Shown: positions 1-9,048 of the stretch, piece by piece | How positions within the stretch are numbered: position 1 is the first letter of the stretch | How the letters are laid out: the number at the start of each line of letters is the position of its first letter | Assembly: GCF_001936475.1 (NCBI RefSeq) | Contig: NZ_MSPQ01000012.1 | Location: 1-64,000, forward strand | DNA length: 64,000 bases | Direction: 5' to 3' | Source of the DNA: Algoriphagus marinus | Lineage (GTDB): Bacteria; Bacteroidota; Bacteroidia; Cytophagales; Cyclobacteriaceae | Notes under the pieces: model-generated | Databases searched by the model: none | The model's input: only the letters and a program-made list of their open reading frames with translations | Told to the model about the DNA's origin: nothing | Position numbers and translations under genes: made by a program

Positions 1-1
1 T

Positions 2-1258
2 GATACCACTTCCCCATACAGCTTTGCCTGGACAAATCTTTCGGTAGGAAACTTCACTTTGACTGCAAAGGCAACGGATAACAAAGGAACAGCTACTATT
101 TCTGGAGTTGTAAATATTACCGTAGTTGAGACTACACCTGCTGAAGGCGAGGTTGTCATTCCGGAGATAATTATTGTTACTCCTGTTAATAATCAGGAAT
201 TTGATTCAGATGAGAATGTTGAATTATTAGTGATGTTCCAAGGATCTGATGAAACAGTTAAGAAGGTGGAATATTATAGCGGAAACCAACTTATCGGTTC
301 CTCTAATGTCAGTCCATTTGGATTCACTTGGTTGTCTCCCGCAGTAACCCAACATACGATTACTGCAAAAGCAATTGGCGAAGATCCTAACAACTTTAAA
401 ATTTCAGAGCCTGTATCTATTCTGGTTAAGGAGAAAATCCAACAAATATTCCAAATTTTAGATCCATTAAAAGATGCTGTATTTATTGCGGGGGATGATG
501 TTTCTATTAAAGTGGAGATTCCTGATAATAATAATCCTATCAATAGAATCGATTATTTCCGAGGAAATATTAGAATTGGAAGTTCATCAACAGCACCTTA
601 TGACTTCGTTTGGACTAACGCCCGACAAGGCAATCATGATTTGACAGCCCAATTAGTATATAGTGACGGTACAAAAATATCTACAAGTGAGGTGCCAATT
701 AGGATTTTAAAAAGAAATCAAGCTGCTGTAAAATTGATTTCTCCTAATAACAAAAGAGAAGTGAAAACTGGAGAAAATTTAGACCTTAAAGTAGAACTTC
801 TTGAATTTGAAGACAAGGTTGATTTTGTAGAGTATCTTTTAAATGGAGAATTATTAGGGGAGTCTGAAACGCAGCCTTACGTTTTCCAATGGAAAAATAT
901 TCCAGAAGGTGATCATCAGCTAGTTGCTAGAGCAATTGATGCAAAAGGTTCAGTTGTCTATTCAGAACCAATGACATTGAGCGCTAGAAAAGAAGTTAGT
1001 GGTGTGCAATTGGATTATGTAATAGGTCCAAATCCAACAACAGAATTCCTTAATGTAATCTTTACAAATTTGGATGACGTCTATGATCTTGAATTAAGAG
1101 TGATATCTATGGATGGTGTCGTTCAAAAAACCTTCAATGGAAGATCTGAAGATTCTACAGTAACTGTTGATGTATCTGATTTGAAAAATGGAGTTTATGT
1201 TTTGCAATTAATCGCAAATGGAAATAATATTTCAAGTAAGAGATTTATCAAAAAATGA
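2..1258 (+). CDS. Secreted Ig-repeat protein with type IX sorting domain (5' partial)
   Basis: The reading frame is open from base 2, so the true start lies before the window; an internal ATG at 59 is not the start. What remains (418 residues) is the tail of one Ig-like domain, three full Ig-like (Big_7-type) repeats at about bases 160-430, 430-710 and 730-1000, and a C-terminal domain from about 1010. Each repeat carries the same pattern: an EY/DY-F-Y strand, then a G-x-L-I/L-G-S/E-S turn, then P-[FY]-x-F-x-W. The last about 80 residues (NPTTEFLNV start, NGVYVLQL, final SSKRFIKK) are a classic type A sorting domain, so the protein should cross the outer membrane through the type IX system. 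The missing N-terminus could be a glycan-active enzyme. The enzymatic role is unknown. Confidence 0.85.
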   Translation, partial: DTTSPYSFAWTNLSVGNFTLTAKATDNKGTATISGVVNITVVETTPAEGEVVIPEIIIVTPVNNQEFDSDENVELLVMFQGSDETVKKVEYYSGNQLIGSSNVSPFGFTWLSPAVTQHTITAKAIGEDPNNFKISEPVSILVKEKIQQIFQILDPLKDAVFIAGDDVSIKVEIPDNNNPINRIDYFRGNIRIGSSSTAPYDFVWTNARQGNHDLTAQLVYSDGTKISTSEVPIRILKRNQAAVKLISPNNKREVKTGENLDLKVELLEFEDKVDFVEYLLNGELLGESETQPYVFQWKNIPEGDHQLVARAIDAKGSVVYSEPMTLSARKEVSGVQLDYVIGPNPTTEFLNVIFTNLDDVYDLELRVISMDGVVQKTFNGRSEDSTVTVDVSDLKNGVYVLQLIANGNNISSKRFIKK

Positions 1259-1524
1259 TAAGTCTGGTTAAACTTCTAGAGGATGATGTGTTTACTCTGC
1301 CTAAACTGTAAGAAACTAAAGCCAGATCTTTAAAGTAAAAAACTTAAACCTCCTTCGAGAAGATAGTATCCAACTAATTATTGGAATGCTATTAGCAGTA
1401 TAAAAACTAGTTTAGATACTTTCGATTTAGGAATTGATTAATAGAGGGAATAAATTAAATCTTATGGTAATTTTAAATTATTAATATGTTTAGAACTAAC
1501 CTTTGGAATAAAAAAAGAATAATT

Positions 1525-2805
1525 ATGAAAACTAATTCATTAATAAAATTAAATTTAATTATCTTATTTTTTTTCGTAACTATTTTCGAAAACCTTGGTG
1601 TTGGAAAAGATGAGATTTCGGGAAAAAATCCATACGCCCCAGTGACTTTAAACAATTCACCCGAAAATGAAGGTTTTGTTTTGAAAAGAAATGTTCTTTA
1701 CAATACACCATCCAATAAATTGGGTCAATTATTATGGTCAGCTGGTCATGAAAATGGGGATCAGAAAGAATGGACTGGTGATGGGGGAGGAGGAGAATTT
1801 AATAGTGGAACCGGAAACAGTGTAGCATCAACTACTTTTGCTAGAACGGGAAACTATTCTCTTAAACTTTCTATAAATACAACAAGTGGTAATTCGCATG
1901 GTACAAGGAACTTTAGGTGGAAAGAAATAGCTGCAAACAAGGATATTATTTTTACACAATATGTATATTTTCCAGCTAAAATAGATTTAGATCCAAATAA
2001 TGCTTGGTTCAATTTACTTCAAACTAAAGGTGTTAAATTTGCGCCAGGAGGTCCAGGTACTGGGCCCGATCAAATAAACAATCCCCATTTTTCTGTCGGT
2101 ATAGATGTAAGGGGTGGTGCTGGTTCAAGGGGAGCAAATTACCTTACTCTGGCTGATCTTCAAAAATTTTGGGGTGGTACAACTAATGTGGTTTGGAAAG
2201 CTCCCGTTGGAATTGATCTACCTGTAAACAAATGGGTGAAAATTCAAATGCGAATTATTCAGGACAAAGGTAACAATGGTAGAGTTTTGCTATGGCAAGA
2301 TGATGTTTTAGTAATCGACACTGGACTTCGAAATACGCTAAGGCCTGAGGTAGATGTTAACCAATATAGCATTAATGCCTACGCAGATAAAACGGTCCCA
2401 AATATTACCACATATTATATTGATGATTTAAGTATTAATTTACCTGATGATGGTTCGAGTCAGGCGTACAAGGTCACTACTGCACCTGCACCCACTTCAG
2501 GAGGAAAAATTTTAATAGCCCAATTTCAAAAAGATACGGATGTAAGAATTACTTCTCCACTTAATAATAGTACTGTACAAAAAAATACCACGGTATCAAT
2601 TAAAACTTCAGCTTCAAATCCTGTAAGTGAAGTCCAAAAAATTGAATATTATAAAGATGGTGTTTTGCTAGGTTCTTCTGTTAATTCTCCATTTACATTC
2701 AATTGGGTAAACGCAGATGAAGGTGTATATCAAATACAAGTAAAAGCATTTTTTAAAAATGGCGATGTCAAATTCTCAACAATAAATAAACTGCTAGTTA
2801 GATAA
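1525..2805 (+). CDS. Heparin-lyase-like secreted protein with C-terminal Ig domain
   Basis: 426 residues from the ATG at 1525. An ATG at 1486 would add 13 residues in front of the hydrophobic leader, so I prefer 1525, which begins MKTNSLIKLNLIILFFF, a plausible signal peptide. Residues about 65-310 look like the concanavalin-A-like fold of polysaccharide lyases of the heparin lyase I type: aromatic strands, the FTQYVYFP and NKWVKIQMRI strands, and a closing YYIDDLSIN strand. Residues about 340-426 form one Ig-like domain of the same kind as in the preceding gene (KIEYYKDGVLLGSS). Unlike that protein it has no type IX sorting domain. Substrate is unknown; alginate, heparin-like or another uronate glycan are all possible. 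The family call is from overall pattern, not from identified catalytic residues. Confidence 0.65.
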   Translation: MKTNSLIKLNLIILFFFVTIFENLGVGKDEISGKNPYAPVTLNNSPENEGFVLKRNVLYNTPSNKLGQLLWSAGHENGDQKEWTGDGGGGEFNSGTGNSVASTTFARTGNYSLKLSINTTSGNSHGTRNFRWKEIAANKDIIFTQYVYFPAKIDLDPNNAWFNLLQTKGVKFAPGGPGTGPDQINNPHFSVGIDVRGGAGSRGANYLTLADLQKFWGGTTNVVWKAPVGIDLPVNKWVKIQMRIIQDKGNNGRVLLWQDDVLVIDTGLRNTLRPEVDVNQYSINAYADKTVPNITTYYIDDLSINLPDDGSSQAYKVTTAPAPTSGGKILIAQFQKDTDVRITSPLNNSTVQKNTTVSIKTSASNPVSEVQKIEYYKDGVLLGSSVNSPFTFNWVNADEGVYQIQVKAFFKNGDVKFSTINKLLVR

Positions 2806-2812
2806 TATGTAA

Positions 2813-2844
2813 AAAATAGGGCTTTTAAAAGCCCTATTTTTTTT
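2813..2844 (+). terminator. Rho-independent terminator
   Basis: A perfect inverted repeat (AAATAGGGCTTTT / AAAAGCCCTATTT) is followed by eight T residues, just after the stop of the lyase-like gene. Confidence 0.85.
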
Positions 2845-3121
2845 CTGCAGTACTTTAGGTTATTATTTTTTCCTTAAAAGGCTGAGACTAAATCTGATTT
2901 TTCAGGTTTTAATTCCTAAAGTTTTTTTGAGGATTACAGAGTTGGGTATATGGATAGTGCTCTTTAAATATGCTAATTTGAAGAGTATAAGTAGTTGTTT
3001 TTCTGGATTGTGTTTATCCATTTTCATTTAGTTGTGTTATTGAAAAAAATCGAATGAGCAGATTTTGATTTAATCCTAAGCTTCCAGGTCCCTTACTCCA
3101 AAATTTTTCAGAAAAGGCTTT
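2845..3121. other. Intergenic stretch, nothing recognised
   Basis: About 280 AT-rich bases between the terminator and the convergent glycosyltransferase gene. I see no open frame with a plausible product, no RNA gene, and no repeat. The 266 bases at 1259-1524 between the first two genes are similarly featureless. Confidence 0.5.
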
Positions 3122-4660
3122 TCAATTTCTCTCTTCCCATACTTTCTTTTCTTCTTTCACTTCTTCACGAAGTACAGGATTGATGTCACCTTTGGCCGCT
3201 CTGAGAAAGTGAACTGTTGTCCCTTTTTCTCTGGCTAGGGGATGAGTGACTTTTCCGATTTCTCGATATTCCTCAAAAAAACCAATTTCGCGTTGTGTGA
3301 TTTTTTCATCAGCTTCCCAGACTAAAATCAAATGATCCACTTTTTGCTCCAAATCAAACCAATACAAGTAATCCGCATTCATAGTCAAGGCCTCGAGTTC
3401 GGGGATTTTAGAATAGAAATTAATCGCTCCTGCTTGACCATAATTACTACAAATGATCAATGTTCGGTCTTTCTCAGGCATAAGTTGATAGGCCGAATCT
3501 ACCAGTGCCGCTAATTCACTCCAGCCTAGCATATCCGCAAAATCCTGTGGGATAGGATGCTCTTTCCCATCTTCCCAGCGGCTCAATCCTAGTCTAGCAT
3601 AGTTTGGAGGATTTGATTGTATGTGATCTGGGGAATAAAATGGGTGAATCAAAGTGATTGCTGGAAGGAAAAGCAGTGGCGGCATGATGAGAATCACTGC
3701 ACTTGCTATTTTGCTAGATGCAGGTTTTAAAGCTTCCACTGTACTTGAAATCCAAACTGCCCCAAAAGCCAAAAGCAAGGGGTAAAGACCGATGGCGTAG
3801 TAGCCTTTGGCTTGGAAATAGGTGAAAATTCCCATGGTGAACAGAAAAGTCCAACCAACAAAACGAAACTCGCTTTGCTTTTTCCAAAAAAGTAAGCCCC
3901 CTAATCCAGCTACCCAAACCAGTAGTGAAGGATAGAAGAAAAGTAGTTGATCCATCAGGAATCCAATTCTGCTGTTGTTTACCAACTGTGTGCTGCTCAG
4001 GAGCTGCATATGGGTGAGAACAGGGAAACCGTTTTGAATTTGCCAGATCAGGTTTGGACTTATTAGGAACAAGGCTAAGATCAAAGCGCCATAAAGGTGT
4101 TTTTTTAGAAAAATGTTCCTTTTGGTTAATAAAAGGGCGGGTAAGAGGCCTGCTGCCAAGAATACAATGGTGTATTTATTCAAAAAGCCAAGCGCAAAAC
4201 TCAGTCCTAGTATATACAGCCAGTGATTTTTTTCCGTTTGAAAGTGCCTAATCAGGGTATAAAAAACCAAGGTAAAACAAAGAATGTCTAACGAATTAGG
4301 TTGGAAAAGAATATTCAGGCGAATTAACGCGGAGCAAAGCAAAGTGATGGCTGCAAGACTTCTGGCAAAAAGACTTCCGCCCAATCTCTCGACCAAATCC
4401 CAGATTAAAACCAAAGTTAAAGCCCCAAATAGAGCCGGGAAAAAGCGAATCCAAAACTCCGAATTTCCCAACCAAGAAATAATGACTGATATCCAAGATG
4501 TCAGTGGTGGAACAGAAAGATAGCCCCAAGCCAGATGATTCGCCTGATCTAAATGTAGAAACTCATCTCGATGTAGATCAAAGTCAGGATGTACCACAAT
4601 TGCTTGAAGTGAAAACTTTGCCAGCACAAAAAAAAGAAGCAGAGCTGTAGATTTTTTCAT
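3122..4660 (-). CDS. GT39/ArnT-like membrane glycosyltransferase
   Basis: 512 residues, strongly hydrophobic with roughly ten membrane segments spread from residue 5 to about 340, and a soluble C-terminal region. An acidic, Arg-containing motif right after the first segment (D26, D28, then RDE at 31-33) matches the first-loop acidic motif of the dolichyl-phosphate-mannose-protein mannosyltransferase / ArnT family (Pfam PMT_2), which transfers sugars from polyprenyl-phosphate donors on the outer face of the inner membrane. Start: ATG at 4660 opens directly into the first hydrophobic helix. It stands alone, convergent with the lyase-like gene. Donor and acceptor cannot be told from sequence; lipid A, a glycolipid or protein are possible. 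The extreme C-terminus is highly charged (many K/E). Confidence 0.8.
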   Translation of the reverse strand: MKKSTALLLFFVLAKFSLQAIVVHPDFDLHRDEFLHLDQANHLAWGYLSVPPLTSWISVIISWLGNSEFWIRFFPALFGALTLVLIWDLVERLGGSLFARSLAAITLLCSALIRLNILFQPNSLDILCFTLVFYTLIRHFQTEKNHWLYILGLSFALGFLNKYTIVFLAAGLLPALLLTKRNIFLKKHLYGALILALFLISPNLIWQIQNGFPVLTHMQLLSSTQLVNNSRIGFLMDQLLFFYPSLLVWVAGLGGLLFWKKQSEFRFVGWTFLFTMGIFTYFQAKGYYAIGLYPLLLAFGAVWISSTVEALKPASSKIASAVILIMPPLLFLPAITLIHPFYSPDHIQSNPPNYARLGLSRWEDGKEHPIPQDFADMLGWSELAALVDSAYQLMPEKDRTLIICSNYGQAGAINFYSKIPELEALTMNADYLYWFDLEQKVDHLILVWEADEKITQREIGFFEEYREIGKVTHPLAREKGTTVHFLRAAKGDINPVLREEVKEEKKVWEERN

Positions 4661-4837
4661 AACCGGAGGACCTTAAATTTCTCTAAATATGAAATTTGTT
4701 TTCGCCCATTTGAAGTTAAATCTTTTCTTCTATCGGTTATAAGAAATCCTTTTTTCAATTGAATAGCCATAAACTCATTTCGAAGCTTGTGATTTTCCGC
4801 ATTCTTCTTACTGACTTTACTTTTCTTCCGATCCTTA

Positions 4838-6181
4838 CTATCCGTTAAAAATCAACTTGAAGGTTGTGCCTTCTCCTGGGTTGGATTTGACTTGTATGTT
4901 CCCTTTGTGACGACGCATGATCTGCTTGGAGAGGCTCAGGCCTATGCCGGACCCTTTTTTCTTGGTGGTGAAAAAGGGGATAAAGATTTTACTTAGTGCT
5001 TCTTCTTCGATTCCCTTTCCTGTATCAGCGACTTCCAAAATGATCTTACCTGATTCGTCGATGTAAGCATGGAGCGTGATTACTTTTTCCTCGGCGTCCT
5101 CTAGAGCATGAATGGCATTTTGTGTCAGATTGATTAGAACTTGCTCGATCTGGGTTTGGTCGCCAAATAGAATCAGTTCCTTAGGATCGAGAACTTTGTT
5201 CAGGGTAATTTTTCCAGATTCCAGTTGATGCTGTAGTAGTATTTCCAATTGATCAAAGAGCTTTCCGATTGCAATGCTGCTGAACTTCGGTGCTGGAATA
5301 TGTGCCAAAGACCGGAAGTCAGATACAAAGCTCGTCAAACCTTGACTTCGTTTTTCGATAGTAGCTATTCCCATCAAGTAATCCTCCAGATCTTGAGGTG
5401 TGAGTTCGGAGATCGAATCGATCTTCTTTTCCAGATCATCCTTGATTGTACCAGCTAGTGAAGAGATTGGGGCGATGGAGTTCATGATCTCGTGGGTGAG
5501 AATTTTCACCAGATTTTGCCAGGCTTCCATTTCCTTCTCTTCCAGTTCGGATTGGATATTTTGCAGGGAAACGAGTTTAAATTTTTCCCCACGCATCAGA
5601 AGCTCAATTACATAGACAGATAGCTGCATGATACCGTCCGGATGAGCGATTTTGATGAGTTCGCTACCTCCTGTTTTGAGATGTTGGATTGCCAAGTGAA
5701 GCTCTTTATTGATACCTTCTATTTCGGTGATGTTGATTAGATTTTCTACGTTTAGAATTCGCTTTGCAGCTGTATTGATGATCTGAATTTGACCGTTTTC
5801 ACCAAAGGTTATTAGACCGATACTCAGATGTTTAAATACTGAGCGGAAGTATTGGAAGTTTGCTTCTTTCTCTGCCTGATCTTCTTTTAGCTTTGCCAGT
5901 ATGGCGTTGAATTCGATGTGAAGATCATCGGTTTCGGTCCCATCAAATTTGACAGGGTAGAGCTGGGAATATTTATCCTGCTTGATATTGTCCAGGAAGG
6001 TTCGGACTTTTTGAAAGGAGCTTTCGGAGTAACGAAGGAGATAAATAATCTGAAAAATCACTAAAATCAATAAAAGAGAGATCATAAAGACTCCCCATTC
6101 ATCAAAGATGGTGAAGGCAAGCAGGAAAAGGGAGGCTGCCAAAAAGGCTATTCTTCCCAGTAAACCAACCTTATAGTCCAT
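4838..6181 (-). CDS. NtrB-family sensor histidine kinase
   Basis: 447 residues. Two membrane helices (about 10-26 and 30-49) are followed by a linker, a PAS-like domain (about 105-205), a dimerisation/phosphoacceptor domain with H230 in the motif LTHEIMNSIAP, and a HATPase domain: N box with N355 (NLTQNAIHAL), D386-x-G-x-G, an F box (IPFFTTK) and G-x-G at about 410-414. All catalytic boxes are present, so it should autophosphorylate H230 and pass phosphate to the response regulator encoded just upstream. The two reading frames overlap by 11 bases (6171-6181), indicating translational coupling. It lacks a large periplasmic sensor; the two helices are nearly adjacent, so the input is probably intramembrane or cytoplasmic (PAS). 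The signal sensed is unknown. Confidence 0.92.
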   Translation of the reverse strand: MDYKVGLLGRIAFLAASLFLLAFTIFDEWGVFMISLLLILVIFQIIYLLRYSESSFQKVRTFLDNIKQDKYSQLYPVKFDGTETDDLHIEFNAILAKLKEDQAEKEANFQYFRSVFKHLSIGLITFGENGQIQIINTAAKRILNVENLINITEIEGINKELHLAIQHLKTGGSELIKIAHPDGIMQLSVYVIELLMRGEKFKLVSLQNIQSELEEKEMEAWQNLVKILTHEIMNSIAPISSLAGTIKDDLEKKIDSISELTPQDLEDYLMGIATIEKRSQGLTSFVSDFRSLAHIPAPKFSSIAIGKLFDQLEILLQHQLESGKITLNKVLDPKELILFGDQTQIEQVLINLTQNAIHALEDAEEKVITLHAYIDESGKIILEVADTGKGIEEEALSKIFIPFFTTKKKGSGIGLSLSKQIMRRHKGNIQVKSNPGEGTTFKLIFNG

Positions 6182-7553
6182 ATTTTTCTAATCTTCTATA
6201 GAGAGATGCCCGAGTCAAGCCTAGTTCCTTTGCAGCTTTGGAAATATTTCCACCATTTTTGTCGATAGCTCTCTGAATGGTAGTCTGTTCCATGTCATTC
6301 AAGTTGAGTGTGACTGCTTGAGGTGCTTTGTCAGACGCTGGTTTTGCCGAAAGGAAGAAGAAATCACGGGAGTCCAATTCATTTCCTTCTGCCATGATAA
6401 TTGCTCGCTCTATTGCATGCTGAAGTTCCCGGATATTTCCCGGCCATCCATAGCGCTGAAGCAAGTCCATCGCAGCGGAAGTAAACCCTTTGAATTCTTT
6501 TCGGTATTTCTGTGCGTAGCTCTTCAAAAAGTGATTAGCCAAAACTGGGATATCATCGTGACGCTCGCGTAATGGTGGTAGAAATATTTCTACGGTATTG
6601 ATTCTGTAAAGCAAATCCTGACGGAAGGTGTTTTCCATTACCATCTCATGTACGTGCATATTGGTGGCACATATAAGTCGAATGTCAACAGGGATAGCTT
6701 TGTTAGTACCGATCCGTGTCACTTCCCTCTTTTGCAATACGGTCAATAATTTAGACTGAAGCGGCATAGATAGATTTCCAATTTCATCGAGGAAAAGGGT
6801 TCCGTTGTCCGCTACTTCAAATCGACCAGCTCGGTCTTCCTTGGCGTCAGTAAATGCACCTCGCTTATGTCCAAATAGTTCTGACTCAAATAGGGATTCG
6901 GTGATGGACCCCATATCTACCCCTACAAAGATTTCGTCTTTTCGATGTGAACGTTCATGAATTGCACGAGCGATGAGTTCTTTACCTGTTCCATTTTCCC
7001 CCAAAATCAAAATGTTCGCATCGGTCTGAGCGACTTTATCGATTATGGAGAAGATGTTTTTCATTGAAGCAGACTGCCCAATGATATCGCTATAGGGTTT
7101 CTTTAGATCGGTTTGAAGTTGTTTCTGCTTTTTCTGAAGCTTGTCCACTTCATTGTAACTTTCTTTAAGCTTGATTGCAGAGGAAAGAGTTGCGATGAGT
7201 TTTTCGTTTTGCCAAGGTTTAAGTATAAAGTCAGTCGCGCCCTCTTTCAAGGCTTGTACGGCCATTTCCACATCTCCAAATGCAGTAATTAGAATTACCA
7301 CTGCTTTAGGATCAATTTCTTTGATTTGCTTAAGCCAGTGAAATCCCTCCTTTCCGGAGGTTGTATCTTCCCGGAAATTCATGTCCAATAAGATCACATC
7401 GTAGTTATTGTTATTGATCAGAAATGGAATTCTTCGCGGATCTTTTTCGATCATTACTTCTTTAGCATGCTTTTTCAAAAGCATTTTTGCAGCGAACAAT
7501 AAGTCTTCATTGTCATCAATAATGAGGATTTTTCCTAAGTCTTGGTTCTCCAT
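6171..7553 (-). CDS. NtrC-family sigma-54-dependent response regulator
   Basis: 460 residues in three domains. Receiver, about 8-120: acidic pair in IIDDNE, phosphoacceptor D57 in ILLDMNF, K112 in LKPW. AAA+ sigma-54 activator domain, about 155-380: Walker A GENGTGKE (185-192), GAFTDA loop (232-237) in place of canonical GAFTGA, Walker B GTLFLDE (from 251). C-terminal Fis-type helix-turn-helix, about 420-460 ([14 protein letters not shown]). It should bind upstream DNA and remodel sigma-54 RNA polymerase when phosphorylated by the overlapping kinase gene. The D in the GAFTGA loop is, to my knowledge, frequent in Bacteroidota homologues, so it need not mean loss of function. Targets are not evident; a weak sigma-54-like site lies before the gene itself. 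It is first in its operon. Confidence 0.93.
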   Translation of the reverse strand: MENQDLGKILIIDDNEDLLFAAKMLLKKHAKEVMIEKDPRRIPFLINNNNYDVILLDMNFREDTTSGKEGFHWLKQIKEIDPKAVVILITAFGDVEMAVQALKEGATDFILKPWQNEKLIATLSSAIKLKESYNEVDKLQKKQKQLQTDLKKPYSDIIGQSASMKNIFSIIDKVAQTDANILILGENGTGKELIARAIHERSHRKDEIFVGVDMGSITESLFESELFGHKRGAFTDAKEDRAGRFEVADNGTLFLDEIGNLSMPLQSKLLTVLQKREVTRIGTNKAIPVDIRLICATNMHVHEMVMENTFRQDLLYRINTVEIFLPPLRERHDDIPVLANHFLKSYAQKYRKEFKGFTSAAMDLLQRYGWPGNIRELQHAIERAIIMAEGNELDSRDFFFLSAKPASDKAPQAVTLNLNDMEQTTIQRAIDKNGGNISKAAKELGLTRASLYRRLEKYGL

Positions 7554-7576
7554 GGTTGATTCTTTGAATGATGTAT

Positions 7577-7593
7577 TGGGAAAATAGTGCCAA
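7577..7593 (-). promoter_or_regulatory. Possible sigma-54 (-24/-12) promoter of the NtrC-like gene
   Basis: On the minus strand the sequence TTGGCACTATTTTCCCA ends 23 bases before the start codon. The -24 part (TTGGCAC) is ideal, but the -12 dinucleotide is CC rather than GC. This may be an autoregulated promoter or coincidence. Confidence 0.25.
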
Positions 7594-7632
7594 GCCTAAT
7601 TTAAAGGCTTTGAAGGGATTTTCCATTAATAG

Positions 7633-7650
7633 GTGTACGAAAGTGTACGA
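7633..7650. promoter_or_regulatory. Tandem GTGTACGA direct repeat, candidate operator
   Basis: GTGTACGA occurs at 7633-7640 and again at 7643-7650, a 10-base period (one helical turn), in the divergent region between the NtrC-like regulator and the FKBP gene. The spacing suits a dimeric regulator. The binding protein is not identifiable. Confidence 0.35.
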
Positions 7651-7682
7651 TTTTATCTTAAAATCGGACAGTTTTGTGCTGA

Positions 7683-7713
7683 TTTTATGCCCTCAGAGTT
7701 TTTTGTAACTTTG
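7683..7713 (+). promoter_or_regulatory. Bacteroidota-type promoter for the FKBP gene
   Basis: The -7 element TAACTTTG (7706-7713) fits TAnnTTTG exactly. A weak -33 element TTTT (7683-7686) lies 19 bases upstream. Transcription would start near 7720, leaving a leader of about 15 bases. Confidence 0.45.
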
Positions 7714-7735
7714 TGGTTTACTAAACCGAAAGAAT

Positions 7736-8161
7736 ATGCAAGCTAAAAAAGGGGATGCAGTAGAAGTGCATTACACCGGCAAATTAGAAGATGGAAGTGT
7801 GTTTGATACATCCGTTTCCAGAGCTCCACTTGGATTTACACTAGGAGATGGCAATATGATCAAAGGCTTTGATACGGCTGTTCATGGAATGGCGATCGGA
7901 GACAAAAAAACAGTAACTATTCCAGCGGCGGAAGCCTATGGAGAGCGAAGAGAAGATATGATGATCGATGTACCTGTAGCTCAAGTTCCTGCGGATATTA
8001 AGCCTGAAATCGGAATGACGCTTCAGCTGCAAGGTGGAAATGGTCAGCCTATGCCAGTGGTGGTGGTGAATATTGACGAGGAAAAAATCACTTTGGATGC
8101 CAATCACCAGTTGGCTGGGAAAGATTTGATATTTGAGATTGAACTAGTCAAAATCAGCTGA
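7736..8161 (+). CDS. FKBP-type peptidyl-prolyl cis-trans isomerase (SlyD-like)
   Basis: 141 residues, no signal peptide, so cytoplasmic. It opens with KKGDAVEVHYTGKLEDGSVF, the canonical FKBP strand, followed by FDTS and the GDGNMIKGFDTAVHGM segment. Residues about 70-120 form the insert-in-flap domain typical of SlyD-type enzymes, and the end (KDLIFEIELVKI) closes the FKBP sheet. It should catalyse proline isomerisation and act as a folding helper. The His/Cys-rich metal-binding tail of E. coli SlyD is absent. The gene is monocistronic, with its own promoter and a terminator directly behind it. Confidence 0.93.
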   Translation: MQAKKGDAVEVHYTGKLEDGSVFDTSVSRAPLGFTLGDGNMIKGFDTAVHGMAIGDKKTVTIPAAEAYGERREDMMIDVPVAQVPADIKPEIGMTLQLQGGNGQPMPVVVVNIDEEKITLDANHQLAGKDLIFEIELVKIS

Positions 8162-8184
8162 GAAATTGTTTGTTTAAAAAAAGG

Positions 8185-8217
8185 AAAAGCAAATTCAGAA
8201 ATGGATTTGCTTTTTTT
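8185..8217. terminator. Bidirectional terminator between convergent genes
   Basis: The stem AAAAGCAAAT / ATTTGCTTTT encloses a ten-base loop and is followed by T-rich sequence on the plus strand. A-rich sequence on the left gives a T-tract on the minus strand as well. It sits between the FKBP gene and the minus-strand gene ending at 8221. Confidence 0.75.
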
Positions 8218-8220
8218 ATC

Positions 8221-9048
8221 TCAGCGTAGGGATTTTAACCAGTTTGGTAATTCATAAAGGATAATTCTACCCCTTTGGATCAGGGCCAATCGATTTTGGC
8301 CAATTTGAATGGTTTCGGGTTCTAAATTTTCGATTGGAGCGATTTTAAAAATTGACTGTGATTTGATTGATATACTCATTAAAAAGCCTTCTTCAGTCCA
8401 AAGGAGATATTCATTGTAAAAACACATTTTTTGGTTTAGCACCATTTTAATCTTTTTGATCAGGTTTCCTTGGTTGTCGAATATGAAAATTCCCTCATTT
8501 TTAATATTCATAAATAGCCGATTTTTAAATTCCCTTATCTCAAGGACCTCTAAATCATCTGAATTCAAAATCAGATTCAATGGTTGACTTTGGATAACCA
8601 GGTTTCGTAGGTAATCCAAAGATTTGATACTTAAATCTGATTCATCCCAAACCCAGACTGTGTTATTGTTTCCAAAGGTTGCAGCTTTTACAAGATTGAC
8701 ATCAGCAAGTAGTAAGTTGTTTTCAGCTAAAGGATTCAAGAAACGATCAAATATCCTATACTCTTGCAAGTCCGCAGAAAAACTGAATATGTTCACAGTC
8801 CAAGCTGCCTCCAATTGATTTAATCTTCCTTGCCTCGAAGGGGAAAAAAGATTTGTTTTTTTTCCGAATCGATCAAACTGGTAAATATCTCCAGACGTAT
8901 TGCTCGCAAAAAGATTGTCTTTATTGTCGAATGATATTAAATCAAGATTCTCTAACTGGATTTCAGCAATCGGATTCCCCAGCTTATTATCCTGCGCCAT
9001 CAATTGGAAAGAAGCTAGAAAAAAGGAGAGCAAGATGAATTTCTTCAT
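8221..9048 (-). CDS. Secreted protein of unknown function, propeller-like
   Basis: 275 residues with a clear signal peptide (MKKFILLSFFLASFQLMAQ, cleavage after about residue 19). The mature part consists of repeated short strands with the rhythm of a beta-propeller (DLISFDNKDNLFAS; GDIYQFDRFGK; GIFIFDNQGNLIKKI), resembling NHL/WD-type blades, but I cannot name a family. It overlaps the end of lpxH by four bases (ATGA), so the two are probably co-translated. Because LpxH acts in lipid A synthesis, an envelope role is conceivable, but this is only an inference from position. It contains no recognisable catalytic motif. Confidence 0.75.
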   Translation of the reverse strand: MKKFILLSFFLASFQLMAQDNKLGNPIAEIQLENLDLISFDNKDNLFASNTSGDIYQFDRFGKKTNLFSPSRQGRLNQLEAAWTVNIFSFSADLQEYRIFDRFLNPLAENNLLLADVNLVKAATFGNNNTVWVWDESDLSIKSLDYLRNLVIQSQPLNLILNSDDLEVLEIREFKNRLFMNIKNEGIFIFDNQGNLIKKIKMVLNQKMCFYNEYLLWTEEGFLMSISIKSQSIFKIAPIENLEPETIQIGQNRLALIQRGRIILYELPNWLKSLR

